Shown: positions 40,741 to 50,360, numbered from the stretch's first letter. The stretch: 64,000 nt of DNA from Pseudomonadota bacterium (GCA_021324755.1 JAJPIL010000006.1:159247-223246); one strand, 5' to 3'. The notes: generated by a model from the sequence alone, not told the origin. Numbers and translations: made by a program.

Positions 40741-41958
40741 CTATTGTTTGCCGCGGCTTACGGCCGTATAGATAGGGCCGAACAGTTCGTAGCGCTGTCC
40801 GTCGAACCTGCCAAGCTGCATCTGCTCGATCGGGTAGTAGTCGGTCGGGCTTGTGTTGATAACGATCCCCGGAAGCAGCATCGGAAGCTGCAAATTCCTT
40901 AAATTTGCCGCCTGGCGCATCACGTTGGCCCGCGAAAGGTCGTTCCCGCACTGCTTTAGCACCTGGACCATAGTTTGAGCGCACGAATACCCTGAAACGT
41001 TGAAAATGTCGTAGGGGTCGCCCTCAGGGTAATATTTCCGCATAAACGCGATATATTCTTTGGTCGCCGGGTCGTTTGCCCATCGCGGGTCGCTTGGGTC
41101 TTTCAAGAACACCGCTGAAATGATGCCCTTAGAGGCTTCGAGTCCAGCTGGTTTTAACACCGACGAGATGGACGCGGAAACGAAGTTCAAAAACTGGGTC
41201 GGACGCCACCCGATTTCATAAGCTTTACGAATCGCCATAGCGGCAAATTTGGGCGTGGTGATGTTGATAAATACATTAGCCCCGCTGTTCTTAAGGTTTA
41301 CGATTTGCGAATCCACAGTTGCGTCGGTCACTTCATACGTTTGCTGCTTGACGATTAGGTCGCGAGCCTTGTTGCCTAGTCCGTCGAGCACGCCCGAAAG
41401 ATAGTCCTTGCCGTAGTCGTCGTTCTGGTAAAGGATGCCGATTTTAGCGTTGGGGATGTTATCTAGTATGTAGCGCGCCCAAATGAAGCCCTCGGCATGG
41501 TAGGTCGGCTGCCATCCCATCGTCCACGGATGGCCTTTCGGGTCGCCCCATTTGCTTGCACCGGTGTAAACAAATAGCTGGGGCACTTTGTGGTCGTTCA
41601 TGTACTTCCATATAGCGCTATTGCATGGTGTTCCGAGGGGGCCGAAGTCGAGCAACACGTGGTCTTGTTCGACCAGCTTGCGCGTCATCTCGTAGGTTTT
41701 CGGCGGGCTGTAGCCGTCGTCGTAGCTGATGAAGACGATTTTGCGTCCGTTGATGCCGCCTTCGTCGTTCACCTTTCTGAAATACGCACCAGCGGCGCGC
41801 AAAATCGTACCGTAGGCCGAAGCAGGACCGCTGTAGGGTGCGGTATTGCCGATTTTGATCTCGGTTGCCGTGACTCCTTCTTCTGCGTGGCCAAGGCTGA
41901 CAGCGAGAAACTGCGTCAGTACAAGCGCTAGGACTAGGTTGACGATTTTCCGAAGCAT
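40741..41958 (-). CDS. Branched-chain-type ABC transporter substrate-binding protein, copy 1
   Basis: LivK-class periplasmic receptor. The ATG at 41958 gives 405 residues with signal MLRKIVNLVLALVLTQFLAV to LGHA and mature start EEGVTATEIKIGNTAPYSGP. An ATG at 41979 overlaps the GGGGGAG ribosome-binding site and is unlikely. It is closely related to copy 2 (long identical blocks such as GHPWTMGWQPTY). It follows livM by 140 bases in the direction of transcription and is probably in the same operon. Confidence 0.93.
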   Translation of the reverse strand: MLRKIVNLVLALVLTQFLAVSLGHAEEGVTATEIKIGNTAPYSGPASAYGTILRAAGAYFRKVNDEGGINGRKIVFISYDDGYSPPKTYEMTRKLVEQDHVLLDFGPLGTPCNSAIWKYMNDHKVPQLFVYTGASKWGDPKGHPWTMGWQPTYHAEGFIWARYILDNIPNAKIGILYQNDDYGKDYLSGVLDGLGNKARDLIVKQQTYEVTDATVDSQIVNLKNSGANVFINITTPKFAAMAIRKAYEIGWRPTQFLNFVSASISSVLKPAGLEASKGIISAVFLKDPSDPRWANDPATKEYIAFMRKYYPEGDPYDIFNVSGYSCAQTMVQVLKQCGNDLSRANVMRQAANLRNLQLPMLLPGIVINTSPTDYYPIEQMQLGRFDGQRYELFGPIYTAVSRGKQ

Positions 41959-42098
41959 AGTGCGAATATTCTCCCCCAAAGTCGATTTTGTTTAGACCCC
42001 ACATGCGTTAAGCAAAGGCGGTCGAGGACTCTTTTTGAATCAAGCTCGTTTCACCAGGTTCAATTCGCCGTAAACCATCTGTAACCGCAAAACTTTTG

Positions 42099-43223
42099 TT
42101 ACTCATGTTTGCCGGAGGCCGCCCGAGCAGGACTACTTGCGCCAGGATCGGCCGGAGCGGGCGAGGTAGCTACGACATTGTCTGCACTCGACTCTTTGCT
42201 CGGCCGGCGAGTTAAGCGCTCAAGCACTCGATGGAGCAGCCCCGCAACTCCAGTCGGCATCACATACATGAAGAGAATCAACACCACGCCAAAGATCGCC
42301 CAAGGCGCCGCGCGGGAAATTTCCTGAGCGTAGATCGGCACGAACTCGATGAAAGCAGCACCGAAGAGCGCACCGATAATCGAGGCTATTCCTCCGACCA
42401 CGCTGCCCACCAGAAAGTTTATCGACAAAAAGGCGTTAAAGGTGTCGGGAGCCACGAACGCGACCGCCAGTGCCCCCAGCGAGCCGGCGATGCCCGTGTA
42501 CATGGCGCTTACGCCGAAGGTCAACGACTTGTAAAGGGCGTTGTTCACGCCCATCGCTTCAGCTGCAATTGGATTGTCCCGGATCGCCATCATCGCTCGC
42601 CCGACTCGCCCGCGTAGCAGATTCCAGGCAAGCAGAAACAACAAGAGCAGAACGGTCAACGTCAGGTAGTAGAGGTATTGGTCGGCATTGATTGGCAGCC
42701 CGAGCGGCACTGACGGTTTATCTAGCACGATTCCCTGAGAGCCGCCCGTCCAGTTGTCGAAGTATTTGAGAATCTGCGGAGTGGAAAGCGCGAGCGCGAA
42801 GGTGGCTAACGCCAAATAAAGGCCCTCGAAACGTAAAGCTGGCAGCCCGAAAAGAAAGCCCGCGATAAGACAGAGGACTCCCGCAACGATTATTGTCCAA
42901 CCGTATGGGATGTCCCAGCGCGTGGTCATGATCGCTGTGGTATAGGCGCCCAGCGCATAAAAGGCACCGTGGCCCAAGGAGAATTGCCCGTTGAAGCCGA
43001 TAAGGATGTTCAGGCCAAGAAGGGCGATCGCGTAAATGAATACCTGGGTAAACTCAAAAGCCTGGTAGTTACTTAATCCGAGCGGCAAAAGATAGGCTAC
43101 AATAAGCGTCAAGATGAGCCCGACGAGTTTCCATAGCCGAGCGTGTGAGGCAGCCGCAGGCCGAGTTGCTCGTAAGCCTGTGGTGCGCGTATCTATCTCT
43201 TTTGCGCTTGCAGGAAGTTGCAT
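42099..43223 (-). CDS. livM: Branched-chain-type ABC transporter permease LivM
   Basis: Inner-membrane permease of the hydrophobic amino-acid uptake family. It has 374 residues with about ten hydrophobic helices after a 30-residue polar N terminus. Signature segments are GLNILIGFNGQFSLGHGAFY and IRDNPIAAEAMGVN (the EAA-like loop that docks the ATPases). The C-terminal tail of about 45 residues is Ala/Ser/Pro rich. It starts 3 bases after the livH stop. Confidence 0.94.
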   Translation of the reverse strand: MQLPASAKEIDTRTTGLRATRPAAASHARLWKLVGLILTLIVAYLLPLGLSNYQAFEFTQVFIYAIALLGLNILIGFNGQFSLGHGAFYALGAYTTAIMTTRWDIPYGWTIIVAGVLCLIAGFLFGLPALRFEGLYLALATFALALSTPQILKYFDNWTGGSQGIVLDKPSVPLGLPINADQYLYYLTLTVLLLLFLLAWNLLRGRVGRAMMAIRDNPIAAEAMGVNNALYKSLTFGVSAMYTGIAGSLGALAVAFVAPDTFNAFLSINFLVGSVVGGIASIIGALFGAAFIEFVPIYAQEISRAAPWAIFGVVLILFMYVMPTGVAGLLHRVLERLTRRPSKESSADNVVATSPAPADPGASSPARAASGKHE

Positions 43224-43225
43224 CG

Positions 43226-44107
43226 TTACACCCTAGTTACCGCCGCACGGCCAAACAGTCCACTGGGCTTGACCAGTAAAGTGAGCAAGATCACAGCCAA
43301 AGCCACCGTAAGCTTGAGTTCTGTGCCGATAAATGTGATGTAAGTTCCGACGAGATTTTCCAGTACCCCCATCAGCAGACCGCCGACAACGGCACCTCCG
43401 GGACTGTTGAATCCGCCCAGGGTTGCGGAAGCAAAAGCGTAAATCAAAATTCCGCTCATCATATTGGGTTCAAGAAACACGAGCGGAGCCACCATCATGC
43501 CTGCCACTGCCCCAACCAGCGCGGCCAAACCCCACCCTAACGCAAGCATCTGGCTCACTTTAACCCCGACAAGGCGGCTTGAAGTGGGATTCTCTACTAC
43601 CGCGCGCATCGCAAGGCCGACCTTCGTGTGTTGAAAGAAAAAGTACATCAGTATTAGGGTCGCTACGCTTACGCCCGCTACTCCGACTTCTTGCATGCTG
43701 ACCGTAACTGGCCCAAGCTTGATAGGCGCGGAGGAAAATGGGCTAGGGAAAGGTTTAACGGTGTACGTATAGATCCATCCGGCAACGCTATTGAAGATAG
43801 TGAGAAGACCGATGGTCACCATAACGATCGTCAGCACTGGCGCATTTTCAACCGGCCTTATAATGACTCGCTCTATCACCACACCTCCGACAAAGGCGAT
43901 AACCATCGTGGTAAAAAACGCGAGCCAATAAGGCCAGCCAGCGTTGATCATGGTCCAGGCCAAGTAAGTCGAGAACATCGCCATCTCACCTTGTGCGAAG
44001 TTGACGACTCCAGTGGCCTGGTAGATCAGCACGAGCGCCAAGGCGATATTCGCGTATATCCCCCCAGTGCTGAGGCCTGAAATCACTTGCTGCAAAAGCG
44101 CAGACAT
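43226..44107 (-). CDS. livH: Branched-chain-type ABC transporter permease LivH
   Basis: Partner permease, 293 residues and eight or so helices. Typical segments are SGLSTGGIYANIALALVLIY, VNFAQGEMAMFSTY and MRAVVENPTSSRLVGVKVSQ (ATPase-docking loop). The C-terminal GGAVVGGLLMGVLENLVGTY is conserved. It lies between livF and livM with gaps of 14 and 2 bases. Confidence 0.94.
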   Translation of the reverse strand: MSALLQQVISGLSTGGIYANIALALVLIYQATGVVNFAQGEMAMFSTYLAWTMINAGWPYWLAFFTTMVIAFVGGVVIERVIIRPVENAPVLTIVMVTIGLLTIFNSVAGWIYTYTVKPFPSPFSSAPIKLGPVTVSMQEVGVAGVSVATLILMYFFFQHTKVGLAMRAVVENPTSSRLVGVKVSQMLALGWGLAALVGAVAGMMVAPLVFLEPNMMSGILIYAFASATLGGFNSPGGAVVGGLLMGVLENLVGTYITFIGTELKLTVALAVILLTLLVKPSGLFGRAAVTRV

Positions 44108-44121
44108 AGGCTCTTAGTCAC

Positions 44122-44835
44122 CTAGTATCCGAGATAAGACTTGCGTATCGAATCGTTCTGGCGCAGCTCGTCAGCCGGTCCCGAGCTCACGATATGTCCG
44201 GTCTCCAGAAGGTAGGCGTATTGGGATACTTCCAGCGCTCCAACGGCGTCTTGCTCGACCAGCAGAACCGTGACGCCATCATCTTCGTTGATCGCACGCA
44301 CGATGCGGAATAAGTCGGCGACGACCACTGGTGCCAGACCAAGCGACGGCTCATCCAGCATCAGTAGCCTCGGTCGCAGCATCAGGCCGCGGGCTATCGC
44401 CAGCATCTGTTGTTCCCCGCCGCTTAGAAGCCCCGCGGGAGAATTACTCTTTTGCTTGAGCACGGGAAAGTAAGTATAAATCCGGTCCAGGTCGCGCCGA
44501 ACTTCTTGCTTGTCTTTGCGCGTGTAAGCTCCGAGTCGAAGGTTCTCGAGCACCGTCAGATTGGGAAACGTCCCTCGACCCTCGGGCACGTGCGCAATCC
44601 CGAGACGAACGATGTCTTCTGGGGCCTTACCGTCGATTCGCACGCCGTCGAAGCGGATTTCTCCGGTGGTTCTAATCAATCCCGAAATGGCGCGCAAAAG
44701 GGTAGTTTTACCAGCTCCGTTGGCCCCCAATACTACCGTGACTTTGCCTTTCTCGACCGTGAGGTCAAGACCGTGTAGAACTTTGCTCCATCCGTAATAG
44801 GCTTCGAGATTACGTGCTTCGAGTAGCGGCACCAT
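44122..44835 (-). CDS. livF: Branched-chain-type ABC transporter ATP-binding protein LivF
   Basis: Cytoplasmic ATPase, 237 residues. Walker A GANGAGKTT, ABC signature LSGGEQQMLAIARGLMLRPR and Walker B LLMLDEPSLGLAP are intact. The LivF-type opening YYGWSKVLHGLDLTVEKGKV is clear. It starts 3 bases after the livG stop, indicating coupled translation. Confidence 0.95.
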   Translation of the reverse strand: MVPLLEARNLEAYYGWSKVLHGLDLTVEKGKVTVVLGANGAGKTTLLRAISGLIRTTGEIRFDGVRIDGKAPEDIVRLGIAHVPEGRGTFPNLTVLENLRLGAYTRKDKQEVRRDLDRIYTYFPVLKQKSNSPAGLLSGGEQQMLAIARGLMLRPRLLMLDEPSLGLAPVVVADLFRIVRAINEDDGVTVLLVEQDAVGALEVSQYAYLLETGHIVSSGPADELRQNDSIRKSYLGY

Positions 44836-44838
44836 CCC

Positions 44839-45615
44839 TTAGATTCGGTCCCCCAGGTAAGCTCGTATCACTTCCGGATCGCGCTGAACCTCCGAAGGTC
44901 TACCTTCAGCGATCTTGCGTCCGAAGTCCAAAACCACGACTTTATCGGATATCTGCATCACCATGTTCATGTGGTGTTCCACAAGCAAAATCGTTAGCTT
45001 AAGTCGCTCGCGCACCTGTTGTATGAGCGATGCCAGTTGAAAGACTTCTTCGTGATTCAATCCGCCAGCCGGCTCGTCCAGGAGCAACAACTTAGGTGCC
45101 CCAGCTAGGGCGCGCGCAAATTCAATTCTTTTGAGCGTTCCATATGGCAGGCCGGACGCCAAATGGTCAGCAAGATGCTCAAGCCCTAGCAACGTGATCG
45201 ATTCCATCGCAACGTCACGAATAAACCGCTCTTCCTTGGCTACCGGAGGGAGCCTTAGCGCGTGGCGAAAGAACCCTGTTTTGGTCCGGCTGTGCGCTCC
45301 CAGCATCACGTTTTCCAAGACGGTCATCGTCGGGAAAAGCGCGAGATTCTGAAACGTTCGACTAATGCCGAGCTTTGCTATTTTGTGGCGCGGAAAAGTC
45401 AGAAGGGAATGGCCTTCGAACAGAATTTGACCCCGCTCCGGGGTATAAAGCCTACTCAAGCAGTTGAACAGTGTCGTTTTCCCAGCCCCGTTGGGTCCGA
45501 TTAAGCCAACGATCTTGCCCCTTTCGACGTCAAACTCGACGCCGTCAAGCGCTACGATTCCCGAAAACCTGACCGTTAAATCCCGGATAGCGAGGATCAC
45601 ATCGTTGGCCGCCAT
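44839..45615 (-). CDS. livG: Branched-chain-type ABC transporter ATP-binding protein LivG
   Basis: First gene of the transporter operon. It has 258 residues with Walker A GPNGAGKTTLFN, the LivG-type region GISRTFQNLALFPTMTVLEN, a degenerate signature region SGLPYGTLKRIEFARALA and Walker B LLLLDEPAGGLNHEE. A GGGGGG site lies upstream of the ATG. Known LivG/LivF pairs import branched-chain amino acids, amides, urea or aromatic acids. The linked acyl-CoA ligase favours an organic acid here (inference). Confidence 0.95.
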   Translation of the reverse strand: MAANDVILAIRDLTVRFSGIVALDGVEFDVERGKIVGLIGPNGAGKTTLFNCLSRLYTPERGQILFEGHSLLTFPRHKIAKLGISRTFQNLALFPTMTVLENVMLGAHSRTKTGFFRHALRLPPVAKEERFIRDVAMESITLLGLEHLADHLASGLPYGTLKRIEFARALAGAPKLLLLDEPAGGLNHEEVFQLASLIQQVRERLKLTILLVEHHMNMVMQISDKVVVLDFGRKIAEGRPSEVQRDPEVIRAYLGDRI

Positions 45616-46096
45616 CGAATGTTTATTCCCCCCTTATAGCAGTTCGCGCGAAAACCCATCTTATGGCAGCTCTTGCCCCAACCTGGCTAACGTTAGCAAG
45701 CCTCGCCTATGCAAAACAAACCCTAATTTGCCTAAGAAAATATACTAAAACGGTTGTGCCTGAAAGCCAGAATTGTACCAGGTAAAATGGCCTGCCCCGG
45801 CTTGGTCTCGAGCTAGTTCAGATGCCGTCCCCTTCCCAAGAGGGAGTAACGAACTGCTGCAAAAAGCGAACTCGAAGCAGGGTTTGTCGCGACAAATCTG
45901 TCCGGCTCAGGTCAGTGAGCTTCGCTAATAATCCCTTCCCCGCAAGCTAAGTGATTGCCTATACCAATAGAAGTTAACTTCGTCCACTACCCGCCAGCCA
46001 GCACGCAGTTCTCCGGGCTTGCCTACTCAATAAGCCCGCAAATCAATCTGTCCGCCCAAGCTTTTCGACAAAGCGTGATGCTTGTACGGGTAGAGC
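45616..46096. promoter_or_regulatory. Region upstream of livG and downstream of acs, with a 14-bp palindrome
   Basis: No gene. TTTGTCGCGACAAA at 45883-45896 is a perfect palindrome, about 270 bases upstream of livG and 200 bases downstream of acs; operator-like. An AT-rich stretch around 45738-45750 (minus strand TAGTATATTTT) could be a -10 region for livG, but no clear -35 is seen. Confidence 0.4.
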
Positions 46097-48202
46097 TTAC
46101 CGTTCTTCTCCGAAACGGCGGATGTCCTCTGGGCCGGCCTTTATTTCTACCTTCCCCGTCCCCTGCACCATTTGCCGAACTTGTTCAACGACTTCTGGGT
46201 TAAGAAGGGTCGTCGTATCGCCGATCTCCATCGTGTTGGAGATCGCCGCTAAAATTCGCCGCATGATCTTACCGGACCTGGTCTTGGGCATGTCGGGGAC
46301 GATCCACACTCGTTTCGGGCGCGCAATCTTGCCGATTATGGTTTCGATAGCGTGTACGACTTTTTCTTCGATCGCCTTGCTCGGAGTTACGCCTGGTTTG
46401 AGCGAAACATAGACTTCAGGCATTCGTCCCCGCAGCTCGTCGACAACCGGAACAACCGCCGCCTCGGCCACTTCTTCTACAGTAAGGCAAGCAGACTCGA
46501 TCTCTTTGGTGCCGAGGCGATGGCCGGCGACGTTGATCACGTCGTCGACGCGCCCCAAAATCCGAAAGTAACCGTCCGCGGCCTGCATCGCGCCGTCGCC
46601 GGAAAAGTAGGGCCAGTCTCGCCAATCCTTGCTGTTGGGATTACGGCAGTAACGCTTGTAGTACTGGTTGACGTAACGCTCTGGGTCGCCCCAAATCGTT
46701 TGAAAAATGCCAGGCCAGGGGTTGCGGATGCAAAGATTACCTGCTCGGTTCGAACCGGCCGGCACCTCGTTGCCTTCCTCGTCGTAAATGACCGGGAAGA
46801 TTCCGGGCAAAGGCGGCCCCGCGCTTCCCGGCTTCATCGGGTCGAGCGCCGGCTTAGTGGAAATCAAGAAGCCGCCGTTCTCGGTCTGCCACCAAGTGTC
46901 GCATATGACGGCTTGTCCTTTGCCGACGACTTCGTAATACCATCGCCAGACGTCGGGTTCGATAGGTTCGCCCACCGTCGTCATATGCTTGAAGCGGTAA
47001 TTGTACTTTTGCGGCTCGTTGGGACCGCTTTTGCGCAGCTGGCGGATAGCCGTGGGCGAGGTGTGGAAAATATTTACGTTTAGGCGCTCCGCAATACGCC
47101 ACGGTCGCCCCGCGTCGGGATATGTCGGCACGCCCTCGTAAATAACGCTGGTTGCTGCAACCGCAAGCGGACCGTAAACGATATACGAATGGCCGGTGAT
47201 CCAGCCGATATCAGCCATACACCAGTAGACGTCTTCCGGATGGATGTCCTGGATATATTTGGAGGTCCAAGCGACGTATGACAGGTAGCCTCCGGTGCCG
47301 TGCTGGCAGCCTTTGGGTTTGCCCGTCGTTCCACTCGTGTACATCAGGAAAAGCGGGGCCTCCGAGGGCATCGAGACCGGATCGACCTTGCGGTTGGCGA
47401 ACTCTTTCATGATTTCGTCAAAGAAGAAATCACGCCCTTTGACCATCGGCGCTGAGCTCAGGTTTCGGCCCGGATGGCGCTTGCAGACGATTACCTTGTC
47501 TACCTTTTGCCCGTTTTGCTCAGCCACCTGAACGGCGATGTCGGCATTCACCTTGTGGTCTATCACTCGACCGTTGCGATAGTAGCCGTCGATCGTGACC
47601 AGGACGCGACTGCCGGAATCGGCGATTCGTAACCCGCAAGCTTCACCACTGAAACCGCCGAAAACCTGAGAGTGAATTATGCCGAGCCGTGCGCAAGCGA
47701 GCATCATAATGGGCAAGTCGAGCGTCATCGGAAGGTGGAACGTAACGCGATCGCCCGCCTTAAGCCCGGCAAAGTCTCGCAGCATCGCCGCTACTTCATT
47801 TACGCGGTTGTAAAGCTCCTGGTACGTCAGCACTACAACGGGTTCGTCCTCAGGCTCGGGCACGAAAATAAACGCGGCCTTGTTCCGGTACTTCGCTAGA
47901 TGCCGGTCGACGCAGTTAAAGCACGCGTTGAGCTTCCCCCCGACAAACCATCGCCAGAAAGGCGCATTGCTGGTGTCAAGAATAGTGTGCCAGTACTGGT
48001 CCCAGGTGAGCAGCTCGGCATACTCTTTAAAGCAATCCGGGAATTTTTCTATGCTAAAGCGGCGATTGATATCGGGATCGGTCAGATTGGCCTGACCGAT
48101 AAAAGCTGGTGAAGGGTAATAGTACTCTTCTTCACGCCAGTGAACGGCAATTTGGGCTTCGCTGATCTCCTCGTCGCGAATTTGTCCAACCGCTTCGGCC
48201 AT
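46097..48202 (-). CDS. acs: Acetyl-CoA synthetase (AMP-forming)
   Basis: Converts acetate, CoA and ATP to acetyl-CoA. It has 701 residues, about 50 more than E. coli Acs, mainly in an acidic N-terminal extension. Motifs: MYTSGTTGKPKGCQHGTGGY (P-loop), CDTWWQTENGG with the tryptophan that restricts the pocket to acetate, YFSGDGAMQAADGYFRILGR, and the acetylatable catalytic lysine in PKTRSGKIMRR. The typical YNYRFKHMTTVGEPI is present. It is transcribed alone, with a 650-base upstream region. Confidence 0.95.
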   Translation of the reverse strand: MAEAVGQIRDEEISEAQIAVHWREEEYYYPSPAFIGQANLTDPDINRRFSIEKFPDCFKEYAELLTWDQYWHTILDTSNAPFWRWFVGGKLNACFNCVDRHLAKYRNKAAFIFVPEPEDEPVVVLTYQELYNRVNEVAAMLRDFAGLKAGDRVTFHLPMTLDLPIMMLACARLGIIHSQVFGGFSGEACGLRIADSGSRVLVTIDGYYRNGRVIDHKVNADIAVQVAEQNGQKVDKVIVCKRHPGRNLSSAPMVKGRDFFFDEIMKEFANRKVDPVSMPSEAPLFLMYTSGTTGKPKGCQHGTGGYLSYVAWTSKYIQDIHPEDVYWCMADIGWITGHSYIVYGPLAVAATSVIYEGVPTYPDAGRPWRIAERLNVNIFHTSPTAIRQLRKSGPNEPQKYNYRFKHMTTVGEPIEPDVWRWYYEVVGKGQAVICDTWWQTENGGFLISTKPALDPMKPGSAGPPLPGIFPVIYDEEGNEVPAGSNRAGNLCIRNPWPGIFQTIWGDPERYVNQYYKRYCRNPNSKDWRDWPYFSGDGAMQAADGYFRILGRVDDVINVAGHRLGTKEIESACLTVEEVAEAAVVPVVDELRGRMPEVYVSLKPGVTPSKAIEEKVVHAIETIIGKIARPKRVWIVPDMPKTRSGKIMRRILAAISNTMEIGDTTTLLNPEVVEQVRQMVQGTGKVEIKAGPEDIRRFGEER

Positions 48203-48957
48203 TCGTGTTCAGTCCCCCTCTAGTCTTGTAGGATTAAATTTTAGTTCCTCATGCTTGTGCCGCCAAGACCGGCCTTAAATCTTTTGAAGTATTTTGCCCC
48301 CCCGCTTTTACGCGACGTTTCGACCGGGGTGTACGGACCTGAGCTTATTGTATGCTCAATAGCGCAAAGCTCAGCTATTGTTTTTGCATTTTTTCAAAGC
48401 CCTGGACTTGCTGTGCCCGAGACGTAATGCAGAGTGAATTTTGAATTCCTGCTCTCTGTTATTTCATCAGACCGTTCAGTTGCGCTTGTTCAAGTGCTTG
48501 AACATATCCCAGATCACGGCGGACCAGTCGCGATTGTTAAAGGAAGACCTTTCCTAAAACCTGCCTTCGCTCAGAAATTCTCCTAGATCATGCAAGAACT
48601 CAAACGCCCCTGAAGTCGCGACGATTGCCACCGTGAGAAACGAGGCAACTTGAGCGATAGTAGCTGTGTTGAGGCTTGGCAGGAAGTGCATTAGCGTTCT
48701 CGCAAAGATTTCCGAGACCCCGTGAGAATACCGCCATAGGTGTTCCCCAGGTTGAGTTCACTATATCACGAGTGGCTTTTTCCGTCTTTCGAAGCGAGTC
48801 GGTGTACAAGATACGCTTGTTTTGGTTCGACTGATCGAGTGGAAAGGGGGCGGCGGTGTCTTGTGGGCCGCTCGTGCGTCAAGCATGTTTAAAGGCGGAG
48901 CTGTGGCGAACAAAGTCCCTAGAAACCGCAGCTCTTTTAACAGAAGGTAACTATGAC
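48203..48957 (+). other. 755-base divergent intergenic region with an orphan terminator at 48339-48395
   Basis: CTGAGCTT (48339-48346) pairs with AAGCTCAG (48367-48374), with an inner ATTG/CAAT stem, and is followed by CTATTGTTTTTGCATTTTTT, a good plus-strand terminator with no plus-strand gene before it. TTTGAAGTATTTTG at 48283-48296 partly resembles the palindrome upstream of the GNAT gene. Nothing convincing is seen between 48400 and 48957. Confidence 0.5.
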
Positions 48958-49716
48958 ATGGGAACTTTCGAGTCGGCTGGCGTACAAATCTATTACGAAG
49001 AATACGGCGCGGGTGCGCCGGTGGTACTGATTCACGGTTTTGCCTCGAATATCGAAACGAACTGGGTGGTCCCGGGATGGATTGAGCTGCTTGCGCAACG
49101 GTTTTGGACGATCCCGTTTGACTTGCGCGGCCACGGCCGAAGCTCGAAGCCACACGACTGGCAGGCTTACACGATGGATGCGCTTGTGGGAGACGTAGTT
49201 GCTTTGCTCGACCATCTCAAAGTGGACCGCACCTTCATTATGGGCTACTCGCTTGGGGGCAGGATTACGCTCGAGCTCCTAGTAAGGCATCCTGAGCGAG
49301 TGCGCGCGGCTGTCGTGGGTGGCGTAGGGAGAGAGAGTGGAATTTCGAGCAGCGAGATCCGACAAAAAATAGTCGACGGGCTTTTGGCCCCAAGTATCGA
49401 GAATGTAACCGACGAGCTGGCGCGTCGGTTTCGGCGCTTTGCTGAGGCGAACAAAAATGACCTGAAAGCGTTGGCAGCCTGCATGTCTGTGGCGCGCGCG
49501 ATGCCGCCGGTCAGCGAATTAAGTCGTATAAAGGCTCCGGTGCTGGTTGTGGCGGGCGCCAATGATACCTGGATTGGGTCACCGCAATGGTTACGCGACA
49601 CGATCCCGAACGCTCAGCTTGTTATACTTGAAGGCCGCGACCATATGACGGCAGTTGGCGATAAAAGGTTCAAGGAGGAGGTACTGCGTTTTTTTGCGGC
49701 GGCGGACGCTCAGTGA
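48958..49716 (+). CDS. Alpha/beta-hydrolase-fold enzyme
   Basis: It has 252 residues from the ATG at 48958 (GAAGG upstream). The oxyanion region LIHGFASNIETNW, nucleophile elbow GYSLGG (Ser), acid GANDTWIG and histidine GRDHMTAVGD form a complete triad. The fold matches esterases, C-C-bond hydrolases of aromatic meta-cleavage and 3-oxoadipate enol-lactone hydrolase; the substrate cannot be assigned. Its 3' end overlaps the convergent gene by 7 bases. Confidence 0.85.
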   Translation: MGTFESAGVQIYYEEYGAGAPVVLIHGFASNIETNWVVPGWIELLAQRFWTIPFDLRGHGRSSKPHDWQAYTMDALVGDVVALLDHLKVDRTFIMGYSLGGRITLELLVRHPERVRAAVVGGVGRESGISSSEIRQKIVDGLLAPSIENVTDELARRFRRFAEANKNDLKALAACMSVARAMPPVSELSRIKAPVLVVAGANDTWIGSPQWLRDTIPNAQLVILEGRDHMTAVGDKRFKEEVLRFFAAADAQ

Positions 49717-50360
49717 GGAGCGCAAATCGCGCAGTACGGTTCGGCCTTCAAAGAGACCGACACGTCGGCTTCCAAGCCGTGCAATTCAATTCTGGCCGCC
49801 TCTTTTGGGCCCAATCCCAACAAAAGCTTGAGCATCTCCGTAACCGCCATTAGCAATGCTAGCTCACTGTACTCGGCCCGTTCGCCTAGAGCGTCAAACA
49901 GGTTCTCTTGGAGACATTCAAGGCAAGGTGGCGTTTTGGGCAGCGTGACTATCTTGCACGGATCAGCCGTTCTAACCGCAACCGTGGGGAGCTGCCAAAG
50001 CTCGCGGCCGTAGCGAGCTTTGAGCATGTGCGCGTTGGCACTGGTGATAATCAGCAGGAGAGCATCGAACGTTTTCGGTTCAGACGTTGCGCCCGGATCG
50101 AGCCATGTAAGCGAGCTATCTGGGTTGAGAATATTCATACGCTGGTCTAGTGCCTTCGGCCCCGGAGCGTTTGTAAGCGACTGGAGGAAAATTTTCCCAA
50201 TTCCTGCGCCAACCAGGTATGCTAAGGAAGCTTCCATCCCGCTTTCAAATCCCAGGATGTAAAGACGCGAGGCAAGTAATTTCTCCTGGCCGCGCCCGCC
50301 AATGCCGGGCAGGATTATCTGTCTGGCGTAGCGCTCTATCTGTTGGTCGCTCAGCACCAT
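49710..50360 (-). CDS. Degenerate E1-like (ThiF/HesA/MoeB) protein
   Basis: It has 216 residues. The opening LSDQQIERYARQIILPGIGG then GQEKLL is that of HesA/MoeB proteins. The expected GxGGLG nucleotide loop is replaced by LGFESGMEA, and the aspartate and SNLxRQ motif for ATP binding are missing. Both zinc-type CxxC pairs remain (PCLECLQ and YCAICAPH). It is therefore probably not an active adenylating enzyme but may be a partner or scaffold of the intact E1-like protein at 53669-54394. It is last in the sulfur-carrier cluster. Confidence 0.75.
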   Translation of the reverse strand: MVLSDQQIERYARQIILPGIGGRGQEKLLASRLYILGFESGMEASLAYLVGAGIGKIFLQSLTNAPGPKALDQRMNILNPDSSLTWLDPGATSEPKTFDALLLIITSANAHMLKARYGRELWQLPTVAVRTADPCKIVTLPKTPPCLECLQENLFDALGERAEYSELALLMAVTEMLKLLLGLGPKEAARIELHGLEADVSVSLKAEPYCAICAPH

